A stretch of 64,000 nt of DNA. It comes from Paragonimus westermani. Taxonomy: Eukaryota; Platyhelminthes; Trematoda; Plagiorchiida; Troglotrematidae. This document shows positions 24,001-36,000 of the stretch, piece after piece; position 1 is the stretch's first letter; the number at the start of each line of letters is the position of its first letter. Where the stretch lies: the NCBI GenBank assembly GCA_008508345.1, contig QNGE01001725.1, positions 42,553 to 106,552 of the forward strand, written 5' to 3'. The notes beneath the pieces were generated by a model. It was not told the origin of the DNA. It ran no database searches and saw only the letters and a program-made list of their open reading frames with translations. Made by a program: the position numbers and the translations under genes.

Positions 24001-27000
24001 GGCTGCATATATTTTATTCAACTTAAAGCCGTAATTCTGCGTATTTGATGTTGCGTGTCCGTTATAGTGCAAGGTATTTTCTTAGTTCGTAGTCTTTGGT
24101 AAAAGGTTAACCAACCCGTGTGTGACTCAGTGAGTCTCACGATCCCAAAACCAAATGTGAATTTATTGCCCAGTCCATTTATGGTTCCCACCTATCCAAG
24201 TGCATTCACAGTTTTCGTGTTAATCAACTCGATTTTTTTATAGCCACGAATATAAAATGTTTCACTCTTTTGCAAACAATACATTATTCCGTGCAGCAAA
24301 CACGCAACATCGTTAGAAATTTCCCGCCTCATATTTGATTTCCGGTACCCAAGGCAATCGACCTTATACACCTCTGAGATTACACCAGCTAGACCACTCG
24401 GAATGATGACAAACACTGGGGCCAACGGCTTATGTCCGTCACGTTTAAAAATCAATTTAGGCCTTCACATACACGGCACTGTTTACGTTAGTGCAACTCA
24501 GCCCCGCTAAGGTTGGCTCAGTATGCGTTTGTGTACCTCTGTCCGTCCGCCGCATTGTACATAATGTCACGTGATTGGGGTCGAATAAGTCGAAACGTTT
24601 CGTTGGAGGTGATGCACGAGGGAATTTAGGCATGAAGTTTACACGTTGACGATTGACACTTGATTTATTATCAATCATGGTTTTTAGTCTAGTCGTCTAT
24701 ATTGCTTTTATTTGCCAGACTTCTTCGATCATTGCTCACATTATTGTAAAGTGAACATCACTCACAACTAATCGCATCAGTCACGCCAGTCACTGTGCCT
24801 CCTCCCAAAGCGATCAGTCGCACTGTACATTACTCAGAAGTGAATACGGTTAAACGGTTGCACATGACTATTTAATCGTGTCTAATATTAGATCACTGGC
24901 AGTGTTCAACAAGGTTGCCAGTTGGAAACGAGGCTCTGGTCCAAATCTCAGCAGCGGTAGTGATTGGCACTAGTGCCGAGCCCTAACTAGAATGGAACTC
25001 GTCCATAGTGTTTAATCGAAAGATATTGATTGAAATTGTCTATGGGAATGCGGCTGCTGCAATCGGTCTTGAAAGTTGTTCAATTTGTGTTAGCCCAACT
25101 TACTTGTTGCTCTTCAGTGGTCAGCATATTATTGTTATACACTTCAAAACTTCCTCGTTTCGCTCATTCGTGTTCAGTACATTTCATTATGTTGCATTTA
25201 AATTACTGTTTTATTCACCACAGCACTGGGACAAATATCGTGAATTTATATTCCTTGGTTGAATTTTATTTGGTGTTACTTAGCTGTGAAATGAAGTTCA
25301 GTATGTCAGATGACTAGTTTAATTTTCGCTCACGGGTTTTTTGTTGGCACAAAAAGTGGAGTTGTTTGGTAATAGCATACAGTTCTCTGCATGGAATATT
25401 AAAAGCTCCAGCTGGCAGCATAACGCAGGTTGACTAATTTGTTATGATGGTAACTGGGGTTAGTTTGCTTGGTGAAGTGTTTGCTGATAAATCATGAAAG
25501 TTGTGTTAGAAATCTGATTTCACAAATCGCAAACTGAGTAGCCGGTACTTCCGTTTCCGGCTGCCAACTGCCAGACCAAATATACTATATATTTGCTGCA
25601 ATTTAACAACTGTTAATGGGCTAAATTGAGAAAAGGGTTTGTGATAAGCACGAAAGCATCAGTGCCAGGTAGCAGTCAAAATGTTAATTGGAACGTACGT
25701 CTAAACCCTTTTGAGGCTAGGTGAGTTTTGCCAGCATTGCGGACGAAATGTTTGAGGATGCACAGTGGCGCTTGCGGTATTCTTATAAAACAGAAACTCG
25801 AGGTAGTTTACACTCAGAGCCAGGAAACAGTGAGTTGAAAAAAGCCACCCTCACCTATCGATGAGAAAAACCATGTGAGTCGATGCATCCTTCAAGGATG
25901 ACGCGCTAGCTGAAACCATTGCATTACACGTTCGTTTCACCAGTGACTCACTTCACACTCAACCGATAAAGCGTTTACTACTAAATCCTCCGTTTTTGTA
26001 CATTACCTCGTTCATTACGATGGCAACACTTGCGATAACAGTGTGACCACGTGCATACCTGTGCGTGCCCGTGGGCCTCCGCCAGATTGCGTCAACTGCT
26101 GGATAACGACAGTAGTCTATAATGTCACATTCACGCATCTGATGGATTTGAGTGATTCTGTCGGTGTGACTACTGGGTTTTCTGAGTGTACCGGGAAAGG
26201 TCACGTGGCAGATGATATTGAAGTGCGGAACTCTGATCACAGTTTTTGTCGATGAAAATCCCATGTATTATCCACCTCTTTGTGTCCAACATTCCGCTGT
26301 AGCTTTGAGGCTGCCTTGGCCAGTAGTCATTTTGCACACAAGTGTAGACCCACGTTTCAGTCTGCATCTTGCTTCCTCCTAACTTTTGTCTATCTAACTT
26401 CAGCACCCTATCACGTTCATAGTGAAAAATGTACTCGTCACTTTTTCCAGATACATACACTGTTACTGCGTGTAATCACCATTCTCATAGATCATAGCGA
26501 CGTGCTGTCCCCATTAAGAACAGAAATCTGATGAGACTTGTTTATATCTGATGCGTCCATTTTACGGTTGCATTTTTTAATTTCATGCTTTTTCTGCCAC
26601 ATTGTAAATGAAGACGATACAACCAATCAAACACTGGCAAAAACCACAGATTTTGGATCAAACTGGGTCCGAATAATGGAAAATGTAGTTCGTGTATGGG
26701 CCCCAAAAGGCGTTCAAACGCAAACCACTGACAAGTTTGGTTCGGAAAAGTCGACAACAACCCCATTTTTTACGGAAGCCGAAACGAAAACTGGCTCACA
26801 GAAACTATCAGAGTCACCTGAGGTTGATAGGAAAAGCGGTTTTTTTCTATACGTTGCACATTACAATGATCTTGAAAATCAGACGACCCAACTGAGCGTT
26901 TCAGTGGATGGAGGGAAAACATTCAAACCGGTTTTTCTACCAACGGTTCAACCGGAACGTGTGAGTTTTATGTGGACGCGATCTTCTTGTCGAACGTTTG

Positions 27001-30000
27001 TGCTTAACTGCAAAGTATTCTTTATTAGATCTCACTCATTTGTAGATAACTTGAAACTAGCGATTGATTTCTCATGATTGTATGGGAAGTATGTGTCGGT
27101 GTAGACCTTCTACGTGTTGATGTCGAAGGTGTTGTGGCGGAGGTTAACCATTTTGACGCATGTCGTATGCATCATTTACGGATGTCATGTAATCAAAAAG
27201 CTACTTGGTAATTTCAAGGATTCCGGTGATTGGAACGTTGTCAAGAGACGCGCTCGTCGGATGATCCATTTGAGCTAACAGGAGGGTATGTACGTACTTC
27301 ACCTGGGTGAGCAGAACAAACAAAACTCTGTTTACATGCGAAAGTTGCTGCAAGCGTAGGTAGGATAATTCTTCCTTATGCACAGCAAGCTCAATGACAC
27401 AATAATCAACGCGATTCTCCGGTGAGAATGTAACCTGAATTTAACCCATGGCCCCACCAAAGGTACACATTAGTGAAAGATGCTGATGAGAAAGAAAACG
27501 GGGTCTAACTTTTCTTTCTGTGTGGTGTATCTTAATAGTCTATTGGAATTCGGTTACTGCAATCAAACGTGGGGAGTGCAGCCTTCATCCAGTCGCAAGT
27601 ATTTTCGCCATTAAGCCACTATCGTTTAGAGTCGGTTTCAGTTTCACTAGTACTACCACTCAGTTCAAACAGAGCCGAAAGCTGTGGCCTATAGCTCTCA
27701 TGCAGGTAGCAGTCACAATGGTATAACTGTACTCAGCAGGATGACGCAAACTGTAGACATTTAGGGGTAAAAATTTACCGGAAGCACACGATTAATTTCT
27801 CTGTAGTTGTCGCTAAGCGTGTATATGCACACGAACAAGTATGACGTATACTACTACGCAAACAGCAGTTGAAGTCTGTAGTTGGTGGGCCAAATTGTTA
27901 ACAACCTCTGCCTTTTTACCTCAGACTTATTGGAGTCTACTCTGATATGGTCTCAAATAAGTCACCAACCAAAATCTTTGGTAGTTCTCGTACCAGTAGG
28001 TCGAGATTCATCTGTTACGCATACCATATGACAACACCCACGACGTGGTTTATGACTCCGATGAATTTTGGTCATAAATCACCTATTAATCATACAATTT
28101 CACCTTGTAAATGTTACTGTCGCTTGCGAGGAAGTGGGTATGGCATAAGAGTTTAGGAGTGAATGATGATATAGAGTACGTTTGTGGTTGCCTATGTATA
28201 TCTTGATATCATTTCGGTTTTCATTGCTGTTTCCTTCATGTTGAACAGTACGATTTCAGCCCAGTTGTCTTAAAGTTTAGCTAGTTTTATGGCAATTGGG
28301 AATCGATTGTCCTATTTGTCGTACGTTTTCCTGAAAGATACAGGAATTCGGCTAATCAAAACTCGGACTGAAACATTGTTTAATTTGCCCTACTAGCATC
28401 AATGTAGTTGAAGTGTGAAGCGCCTTCATGCGGACTATCTTCAAGTAATTCGGGTTTTTACTGTCAGCTGAGCCAACCAGCCATTTTGCGAAACCCGACA
28501 TTGTCTGTTAACCGAACCAGCGCTAATTGATCACGTTTACGTGATCACCCTTATTCGAATATACTTAAGAAAAGGTTATATGTAGTTGTACCGGTAAACG
28601 TGGCCATACCTTAGTTGTTTCTGGTATTTTCACAATAGTTGTTTGTACATGGCGATCAGGACGGTGTACTACTCAAGTCCATTATCTGTTTGGTTAAATG
28701 GGTATGACCTTCTCCTTATTCTCAGAAACATACCAGTGAACAAGCTACCAAAATTTACGTTGAACCTTTCAGTTGTACATTCTACTTTGTTAAAAGTAGC
28801 CAATGCTTATTCCACGTAATCTCATAAACCGTCATTCGTGGTAAGCAGTCTGGAGGGCAAAATTGGCTCATTTCTTCCTGGAATTTACTCACTGCTAACT
28901 TGTCATTATCACGGCGTCCTTCACTGCTGTTGTAATGTTTTTCAGCCCGTGATTGTGTTTTACGTGTTCAGGATCGAGGTGGCTTACTGGTAACGATACA
29001 TTTTGTTAAGCGCATAGTTATTGTTCCTAGCGTGGGTTACCCAGGCTGCTCCTTTCTAAGCAAAGACAGCTTAAAAATTTCACGTTCATATGTGGCCAAA
29101 CATGTTTTCTGACAAAAAGTTGGTGTGACAGCTCAGAACTTAATTTAAGTCGACCACCTTGCAGCGAATAATTCCGCAATTACCTTTTTGACGGTTTTCT
29201 CCGACTTCCCAATATCTCTAGTTTTATTCCGTGCTTGAAGTGGAAGATGACTCGGCGTTCGTACACGTGGACGCTCCAAACGGTTAGTAAGCGAGGTTAT
29301 CATCCTCATCTTTTTGAGATGAACATATTTTTATGCGCACTTGATATTGAAAGTTTGCTTCAATGATTGTTATCAATGTTCTCTGAAAAATAGTATTCAA
29401 ATCCACTTAGTACAAACCAAAATTGTTTCTATTTTTCTGAATGACCATCAAAGTGTGCAGTTCTTTACGAGTCAAGTTAAGCATTTCGATTATTTCTGCA
29501 CTTCGGGGCGGTTGCCTATAATTTCAGATGGTTTGTTTTGTCTAACATCAACGCACACGATACAACTAGGGTTGACTTTACTGTGATCTATAAAATGGAG
29601 GAAGGTATGAACATTCCACATGAAGATACACTTCGTGACATTAATTCTGCGGAATATGATTTCATGATGGTAGTTAAACGAGTAAAGACATCAAACCCAA
29701 AATGATAAAAACGATAACTGAAGAATCTATATTTACACGGTAATCACTGAGTTGACCTCACCCATACGGTGGGCTGCCAAATGGACTCGACCTCTCACAT
29801 AATTGTATCCGCCACATCTCTTAAATATTAACAGTTTCTTACGTTGAACACTTCTCAATCTTGCTTGCTGATTAATAAATTGAGTTCCGCCAATACTTAT
29901 GAAAAATTTGCATGTACAACTGGGGATTGTGTACCTTCACTCTGACTGGCATCTTTAAATAGCATGACGTTTTGAACGAGGGTGAAGCACAACGTGTACG

Positions 30001-33000
30001 CCTACTCAAGTTTCTCCGGAATGCGACGCGGTTTTGCATGTTTTCCTAATTTCTACAAGAAACTATGTCAACCAGTAGTTTTAACACCAAACGACATGCA
30101 CCATCCTTGTTAAACTAACAAGTCAGTGCAAATTACTGACTCTGGGACATGTTAACATGATCTGAGATACTCCTTTTTGTTCCCGTTTGTTTCGCCGCTA
30201 GCACTTGCGTTTCCACTATGTGACATTAGACGAGTCGTAGTTGTTTTGTTGAGTGCTATGGGTTAAATTTGACTTGGTAAAACCCGGTCACTAATGTAAG
30301 ATGATTGTACAGAGTATAGACACTCTTGAGTAAATTTGAACTAAACTGATACCATTCTCTACTGTTTAGAAAAATGCAAGTGCTTATATCATGTTCCTGG
30401 TTTGTAGATATCTCCTTACTCTCGATTAGGTTTTGGTTGTTTGTTTTCAATATTTAGGCATCTTGTTGACTGCTCCAATCTAGGCGGGTAATTTATTAAT
30501 TAGGCTCCACCCCTCGTCTTTGTTTTGCCCCTTAGTTGGTGAGTGTTGTTCTCTTCGTGATTATGTGAGAGATATGTATCATTGTGAATCAGTGATGCAT
30601 AGCTATCTATGACGGTGATGACGATTACTTGAGTAGAATACACACGTTCTGTTTTTGAATCCCATCTTCACAAGCAATATACTACGCGCATTCCCTTCTC
30701 TTCATATAATTGCAGACACCGGATATGGGACCTTGTTTGTTTCGGACAACACGGGACAGGTGTTCACCGAATCACTTCGTCAACATCTCTATCCAAACCA
30801 CGCTCCGACCACCGATTTCTACAGAGTCGCCTCTATGAGAGGTACCTACTTGGCCACTCGGTTGAACCCTGATAGAACCCTGCACACAGTTATTACACAC
30901 AATCGTGGAGCCAGCTGGCGGGCTCTAGGACCCCCATTGAATGTGGACGGTGCTTGCAAGAGCGATGCCATGAATGATAAACAGTCTACACCAGTGTCAA
31001 CTACATTCTCTAGGCAAGCAGAGGATAAACAAGGTGAATCACAGAACAGCAGCCTGACAAACAGTGTAAAATCTGGTGCAGCTATGGATACGGGATCGAA
31101 TGGGAACGATTCACTTTCAGTGGACTCTTCTGCGATTAAGGTATGAGAGATTCTTATATGATGTGTTAGCATATTTTGTGTAGCAGCATATATGGTTCTG
31201 TAACAGGTAAAATAACAGGTCAAATACCACCTCTGAAATTGTCCTTCCTGTTGAGTCAAGGAAGTATGTTCAGTAATTCATTTGTGGTGTCATATCTACG
31301 CCAATTCGCATAGAATGTTTAATAAATGTGAAAGAACCAACCTGAGTTTAGAATATATTACATGAATTCTACAATTCTGTAAACGGTTTCCGTTCGTTTC
31401 ATACTTTACTTACGAACATAATAGTATCATTTTTTTTGCTCTGATGAAACAATTACGAGGAAGGGTAATCATCTGAACGAAAACGACCCCAGTTTTGTAC
31501 GGTTAGGCGAGAAGTGTAGTAAAATGCCACTTTCTGGCCAGCTGTACAATAGCTGAGAATGCCTCAAGCTCCCGATAACTGCATCCACGTGGTTTCCAGT
31601 CTTACATGTGCTTATAGCATGCAGTAAGCCAATGATAATTTACTACCGTAACACATGTCAGTTCGTGTGTGGAGCACTCTGGAATACAGTACCCTTCCTT
31701 AACCTTGCTGAAAAGTTTAGGCTACAGGGTTGGAGGTTGGACACACAAAACAGCACTTACAACAGATTGTGATGGCACGTTTGATAATCACCACTCTGTC
31801 ATGCTTAATGCGTGGTCCCTAAGATTGTAGTTAACAAGATCCAGTATAGACAGTGACAAACACTATTGATGAGCTCAGGTCAGATTGAAATCGTCTCTAG
31901 TATTCCTGTTGGAGTTGTGTTTGTCGAAGCTCCTCTCTTAATACGAGAAGTGCTATCAATCATGAGTGGCGTACACTTATTAAATACGCTTGTTCTCTCA
32001 GAAGAACCCTTCGGGTTGCTTGTTAGGCGGTCACCCCTACTGTCGTGGATATTGCGAACGTGGTGTTTTGTATAATGGGGGAGAAGTGTTACTGTCTCCT
32101 GCACATATTTCGGAACCGTAAGCTATTGCGGCTCTGCAGCAATTTTTCAGGGGGTAGTTGATATAAGATCGTGGTCACCAATGTCATAGTCTCAATATAG
32201 ATTCTTACAACTACCCAAATTAATGCACAGTTTCCGCACTGTTTCTTTTAGAAGAAGGCTGTTCAAATAATTAACCTGTCATCTAACATGTGGACGTATT
32301 GCTCAGTCAGTTCTGACAGTTCGTGTTTGTGTGTCCTCGCTTACAATTCGGAGAAATAACATTGAGAAACTAACCATCAAACGCTCAACGAAATTACTCT
32401 AAATTCTGTATTCTACACTTATAGTTGTATGCAGACGAGTTCATAGAATTTTACATACTAAATAGTTGAAATCCAAAATTTCGCACTGTGTGAATTTTAC
32501 GACCTACCGTTGAGTACGAAACTGGCATTATTCAGTTATCATGGCCATGTGCATATTGAGTCAGCGTTCGATTGTTTACGTTATTCTCGTCAGTACTAGT
32601 GCTAGCTGGGCTGACATCTTCTGCCTGTGTAATATAACCTATCACTTCTGGGTATTCATCAGTAGAACGCACGACCGAGTCCACCCAGTTCTAACAGAAC
32701 AATTTCTACTTAATGTTACGCAAACGCCAGAACGAACTACAGTCAAGTCGATTTATTCCTTTCGGAGGATGGGTGATGTCTAACAACTGACGTCGACAAA
32801 ATTCGTTCTTTTGCGTTTGTGTTAGACAGACTTGAAATTTCTGCATAATCTAATACATTCTTGCTAATGACGCTACTAGCATTTCGTTCGGTAGCTTTTT
32901 ATTTCAATTTGAGTGCCATTGTTTTCCATTATAAGTGCAGATGTAGGCTTTAACTATTGTCTCCGGTAAACAGTAGATCCGCAAAGACTGAGGGCTGTAA

Positions 33001-36000
33001 TGTCATGTGTACTATCACGTCCCGATTAGTCGAAGTTCGCACGCCTAACACAACGCTCTTGTGTGTCTGTATGAGGGGGCTCTACAGGTGCGAATTTGCT
33101 AGCGACCATGCCTGTTACTCTACAGTGATAGTAACAATTAACCGGACCTTAGGGTAGACCACACGGGTGAATAGTGTGCTCTTCAGTGAAACTCAGTTGC
33201 CAGGTCAACAAAAATCCTCCTGTTAATTGACAGCCATCAGTCAAAATGAGTATAGATGGCCAAAAGGATGTCCATGAGCCAATAAACTACTAGAAACAAC
33301 CAGATTATCTTAGAAAATCACAAAGTTGTTGACTTTGTGGTCCACTTTCAGCTTGCAGTTGTGCTGACTAGTAGAAAACACCTTGACATTAGCTTACCTT
33401 TGAGATCTGTGGCTTTCCAGAGGCACCCGATCGTCGATTAACCAGGTGGTTTTAAGTATGTTTGTATTTAATTCTGTAATGCGGATCCGTTTGGTGTCCC
33501 ATACATGTGGAATATCTATGTAAGTCCGTGGTCTGCGATATTGGCCGTCTGCGGCAGGTGGTCTGTATCAAATAGGCCAGCTGTGTGAGTGAAGCTACAG
33601 TCCATTGACGCCCACTTAGATAATCTATCACGTACTCCGATGCCTACGTAACGTCTACCGCATTACGCTAATGTTTGGATAAAACTTAAAGAAACTAGGA
33701 GAACACAAGAGGAAGTGATGGCCATTACCGTTTCATCACCACCAAAACGACTAACGATTTCAAAACTGCTAGTTCACGGTTGCAACAAGTCTGCAACAGT
33801 TCGACACCATCATTGACATATCAACCGTCTACGCATCGCTTCCAACTGATGTGTACAAGTTGGGTGGTTCTAAGCACAGATGATGCGGTTTATAATGTTA
33901 AACAAAATAGCTTCGAAGAATAACGATTAACTGGATTCAATCGATTTGAATGCCTGAAAGATTTTAACTAACGAGTTTTCGGTGTGTTCCCTTCAAAAAG
34001 CCAGTTAGGTTATTCGTAATGAATGATTGCACTTCGACCCCCAACCTTCGGCCGAGCCATCGTCGAACATTACCACATCTCGTCAGTCCAGTCCGTATAT
34101 TTTTCCAGATTGATAGAGTCTAGTTTTCAAAGAAAATGGAAGGAATTAAAAGCTTGCTGATGAGTAGTCAGGGATTTCATTACTTTCTCGTTTAACACCA
34201 CACACACTTCATCGCAGCCTTCGCATTCAGATAGACTTTCCAATCAGCCTGTTTCGAATAGAAGCACTGGACTCGAGTTTCGCTCTCATTAGTGCTCGTC
34301 AGTAGTACATATCCTTGCTGCGGCCGGGATTTGAACTCCGGCCAAGCTTTTCATGAGACAACCGTGTTGACTGCCGTGACATTGACGTCACATAGGGCAC
34401 GACCTAATTTTCACATCTGAACGTTCAACCGCTTTCGCTTGTGAGTAATGATCAGGTTGCCCGATCACCTTCAGTGGAAACACAGTAACTGTCCTGTTAA
34501 CTCCAATCGATGACCCCGCGATTAGGACTTCCGAACTAGGTCGAAATCTCCGACCTCACTAAACCTGCTAGACGACATTTTAGATTGCTGATGAGCATTC
34601 GAGGATTTGCTCACTTTCAACCTGAAAATCACGATGCACCATGCGCTGGTTACGGGCTGTAATGAGAGCGAAACTCCAGTATAGTACTTCTCTTCAAAAG
34701 AGGCCGACTGGGAATTCTGCCTGAATGCGAACGTTGCGATCAAGTGTGAGTGATGTTGAACTGGAAATTAAAGTGTCTGTTTTATGTCGTGATTGCTTGT
34801 AGGATCTTTCAGCCGACTACCATATCTTTTCACTTTTCACTTACAACTTACTGAATTAATTTTCACTCTCGTTTCTTAACTTTTTGAGGGCTATAGGAGG
34901 TGCTCGGCTCTTCTGGCTACTATCAATAAATCACAGTTATTTCCAAGTTGACCATCACTCACATTTGATCGCAGCGTTCGCATTCAGATAGACTTTCCAG
35001 CCAGCCTCTTTCGAAAAGAACCACTAGCCTCCAGTTTCGCTCTCACTAGAGCTCGTCAGTAGTGCATATCCTTGCCACGACCGGGATTTGAACTTCGGAC
35101 ATTCCAATCATGAGGCAACCGTGTTGACCACTGCGCCATTGACCTCACATTAGGCACGACCGAATCATCAACTCTGAACGCTCAACCACTCTCGCTTGTG
35201 AACAATGCTTCTTTTCGAAAGAGGCTGGCTGGAAAGTCTATCTGAATGCGAACACTGCGATCAAATGTGAGTGATGGTCAACTTGAAAATAAACCAAATC
35301 CCCGACTACTCATCAGAAATCACAGTTACTTGAACAATAAAACCCTCGGTTTCCCTTATTTTGAGCCGAATCGAGTTTGGGACATCATTGGGATGGTTTA
35401 CGGAATGAACAACTTCTGGCACACTCTTCTCTCATCTACTTTGTAGGACACTACGGGCTATATACTGTACACAGAAACGCACTTAACTGCATTTACTATT
35501 AACACTCCACGTAAGCAACTGGAAACCTTTCGTCTGGAACTGAGTGAAGAATGGCCATTTCGGAAGATCTCAGTGTTAAAAGTCATTTCCTTTTGTCCGT
35601 CATTTTTGAACGAAATGTTTAAACCACTAAAACTTTGAACGTTGGATTGTTGCTCACAAACGTAACGTTTCGTGTAGATAGCAGTTGAGTATTCCAGCTA
35701 GAAAAATTCGCTTTTATTCTATTACCCTGCAGCTGTTACCGGGTGGCTTTGCCTACCAGCTTATGCGATGACCTTGAAAGTGCAGGTGAACGTGCAGATC
35801 GCTAAAAATGTTTGTCGATTCGATTTGGTTTATACTATGTGCTCGTGCGCTGGCAAGGATGACTTCTGACAAACAAACGGTCTCGGACACACTTCCACTA
35901 AACAAATCTTTTCATCTGGATCGCATCTGGTTTCATCTGTGGTTGGAAAGAATAGGTGTGGTCGCTGGTTTTGTTTACAGCGAAGTGCCAAACGGCTAAG

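Larger units (their letters stand above)
34941..35288 (-). mobile_element. Hammerhead/tRNA-like element with 80-bp terminal inverted arms
   Basis: The most intact copy. Arms at 34941-35020 and 35209-35288 are inverted and differ at about two of 80 positions. Between them on the minus strand lie a short lead (TTGTTCACAAGCGAGAGTGG), a tRNA-like region with A-box TGGCGCAGTGG (near 35134) and B-box AGTTCAAATCCCGG (near 35085), and a hammerhead (35021-35065) that directly abuts the inner arm. The total is about 350 bp with no coding capacity. This combination resembles a SINE (Pol III promoter) in its core and a MITE in its ends. Confidence 0.85.

Noticed and set aside
34320..34345. Apparent tRNA gene based on the B-box like GTTCAAATCC
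   Set aside because: The sequence lies inside the repeated element, and acceptor and anticodon arms do not fold. It is a promoter relic.
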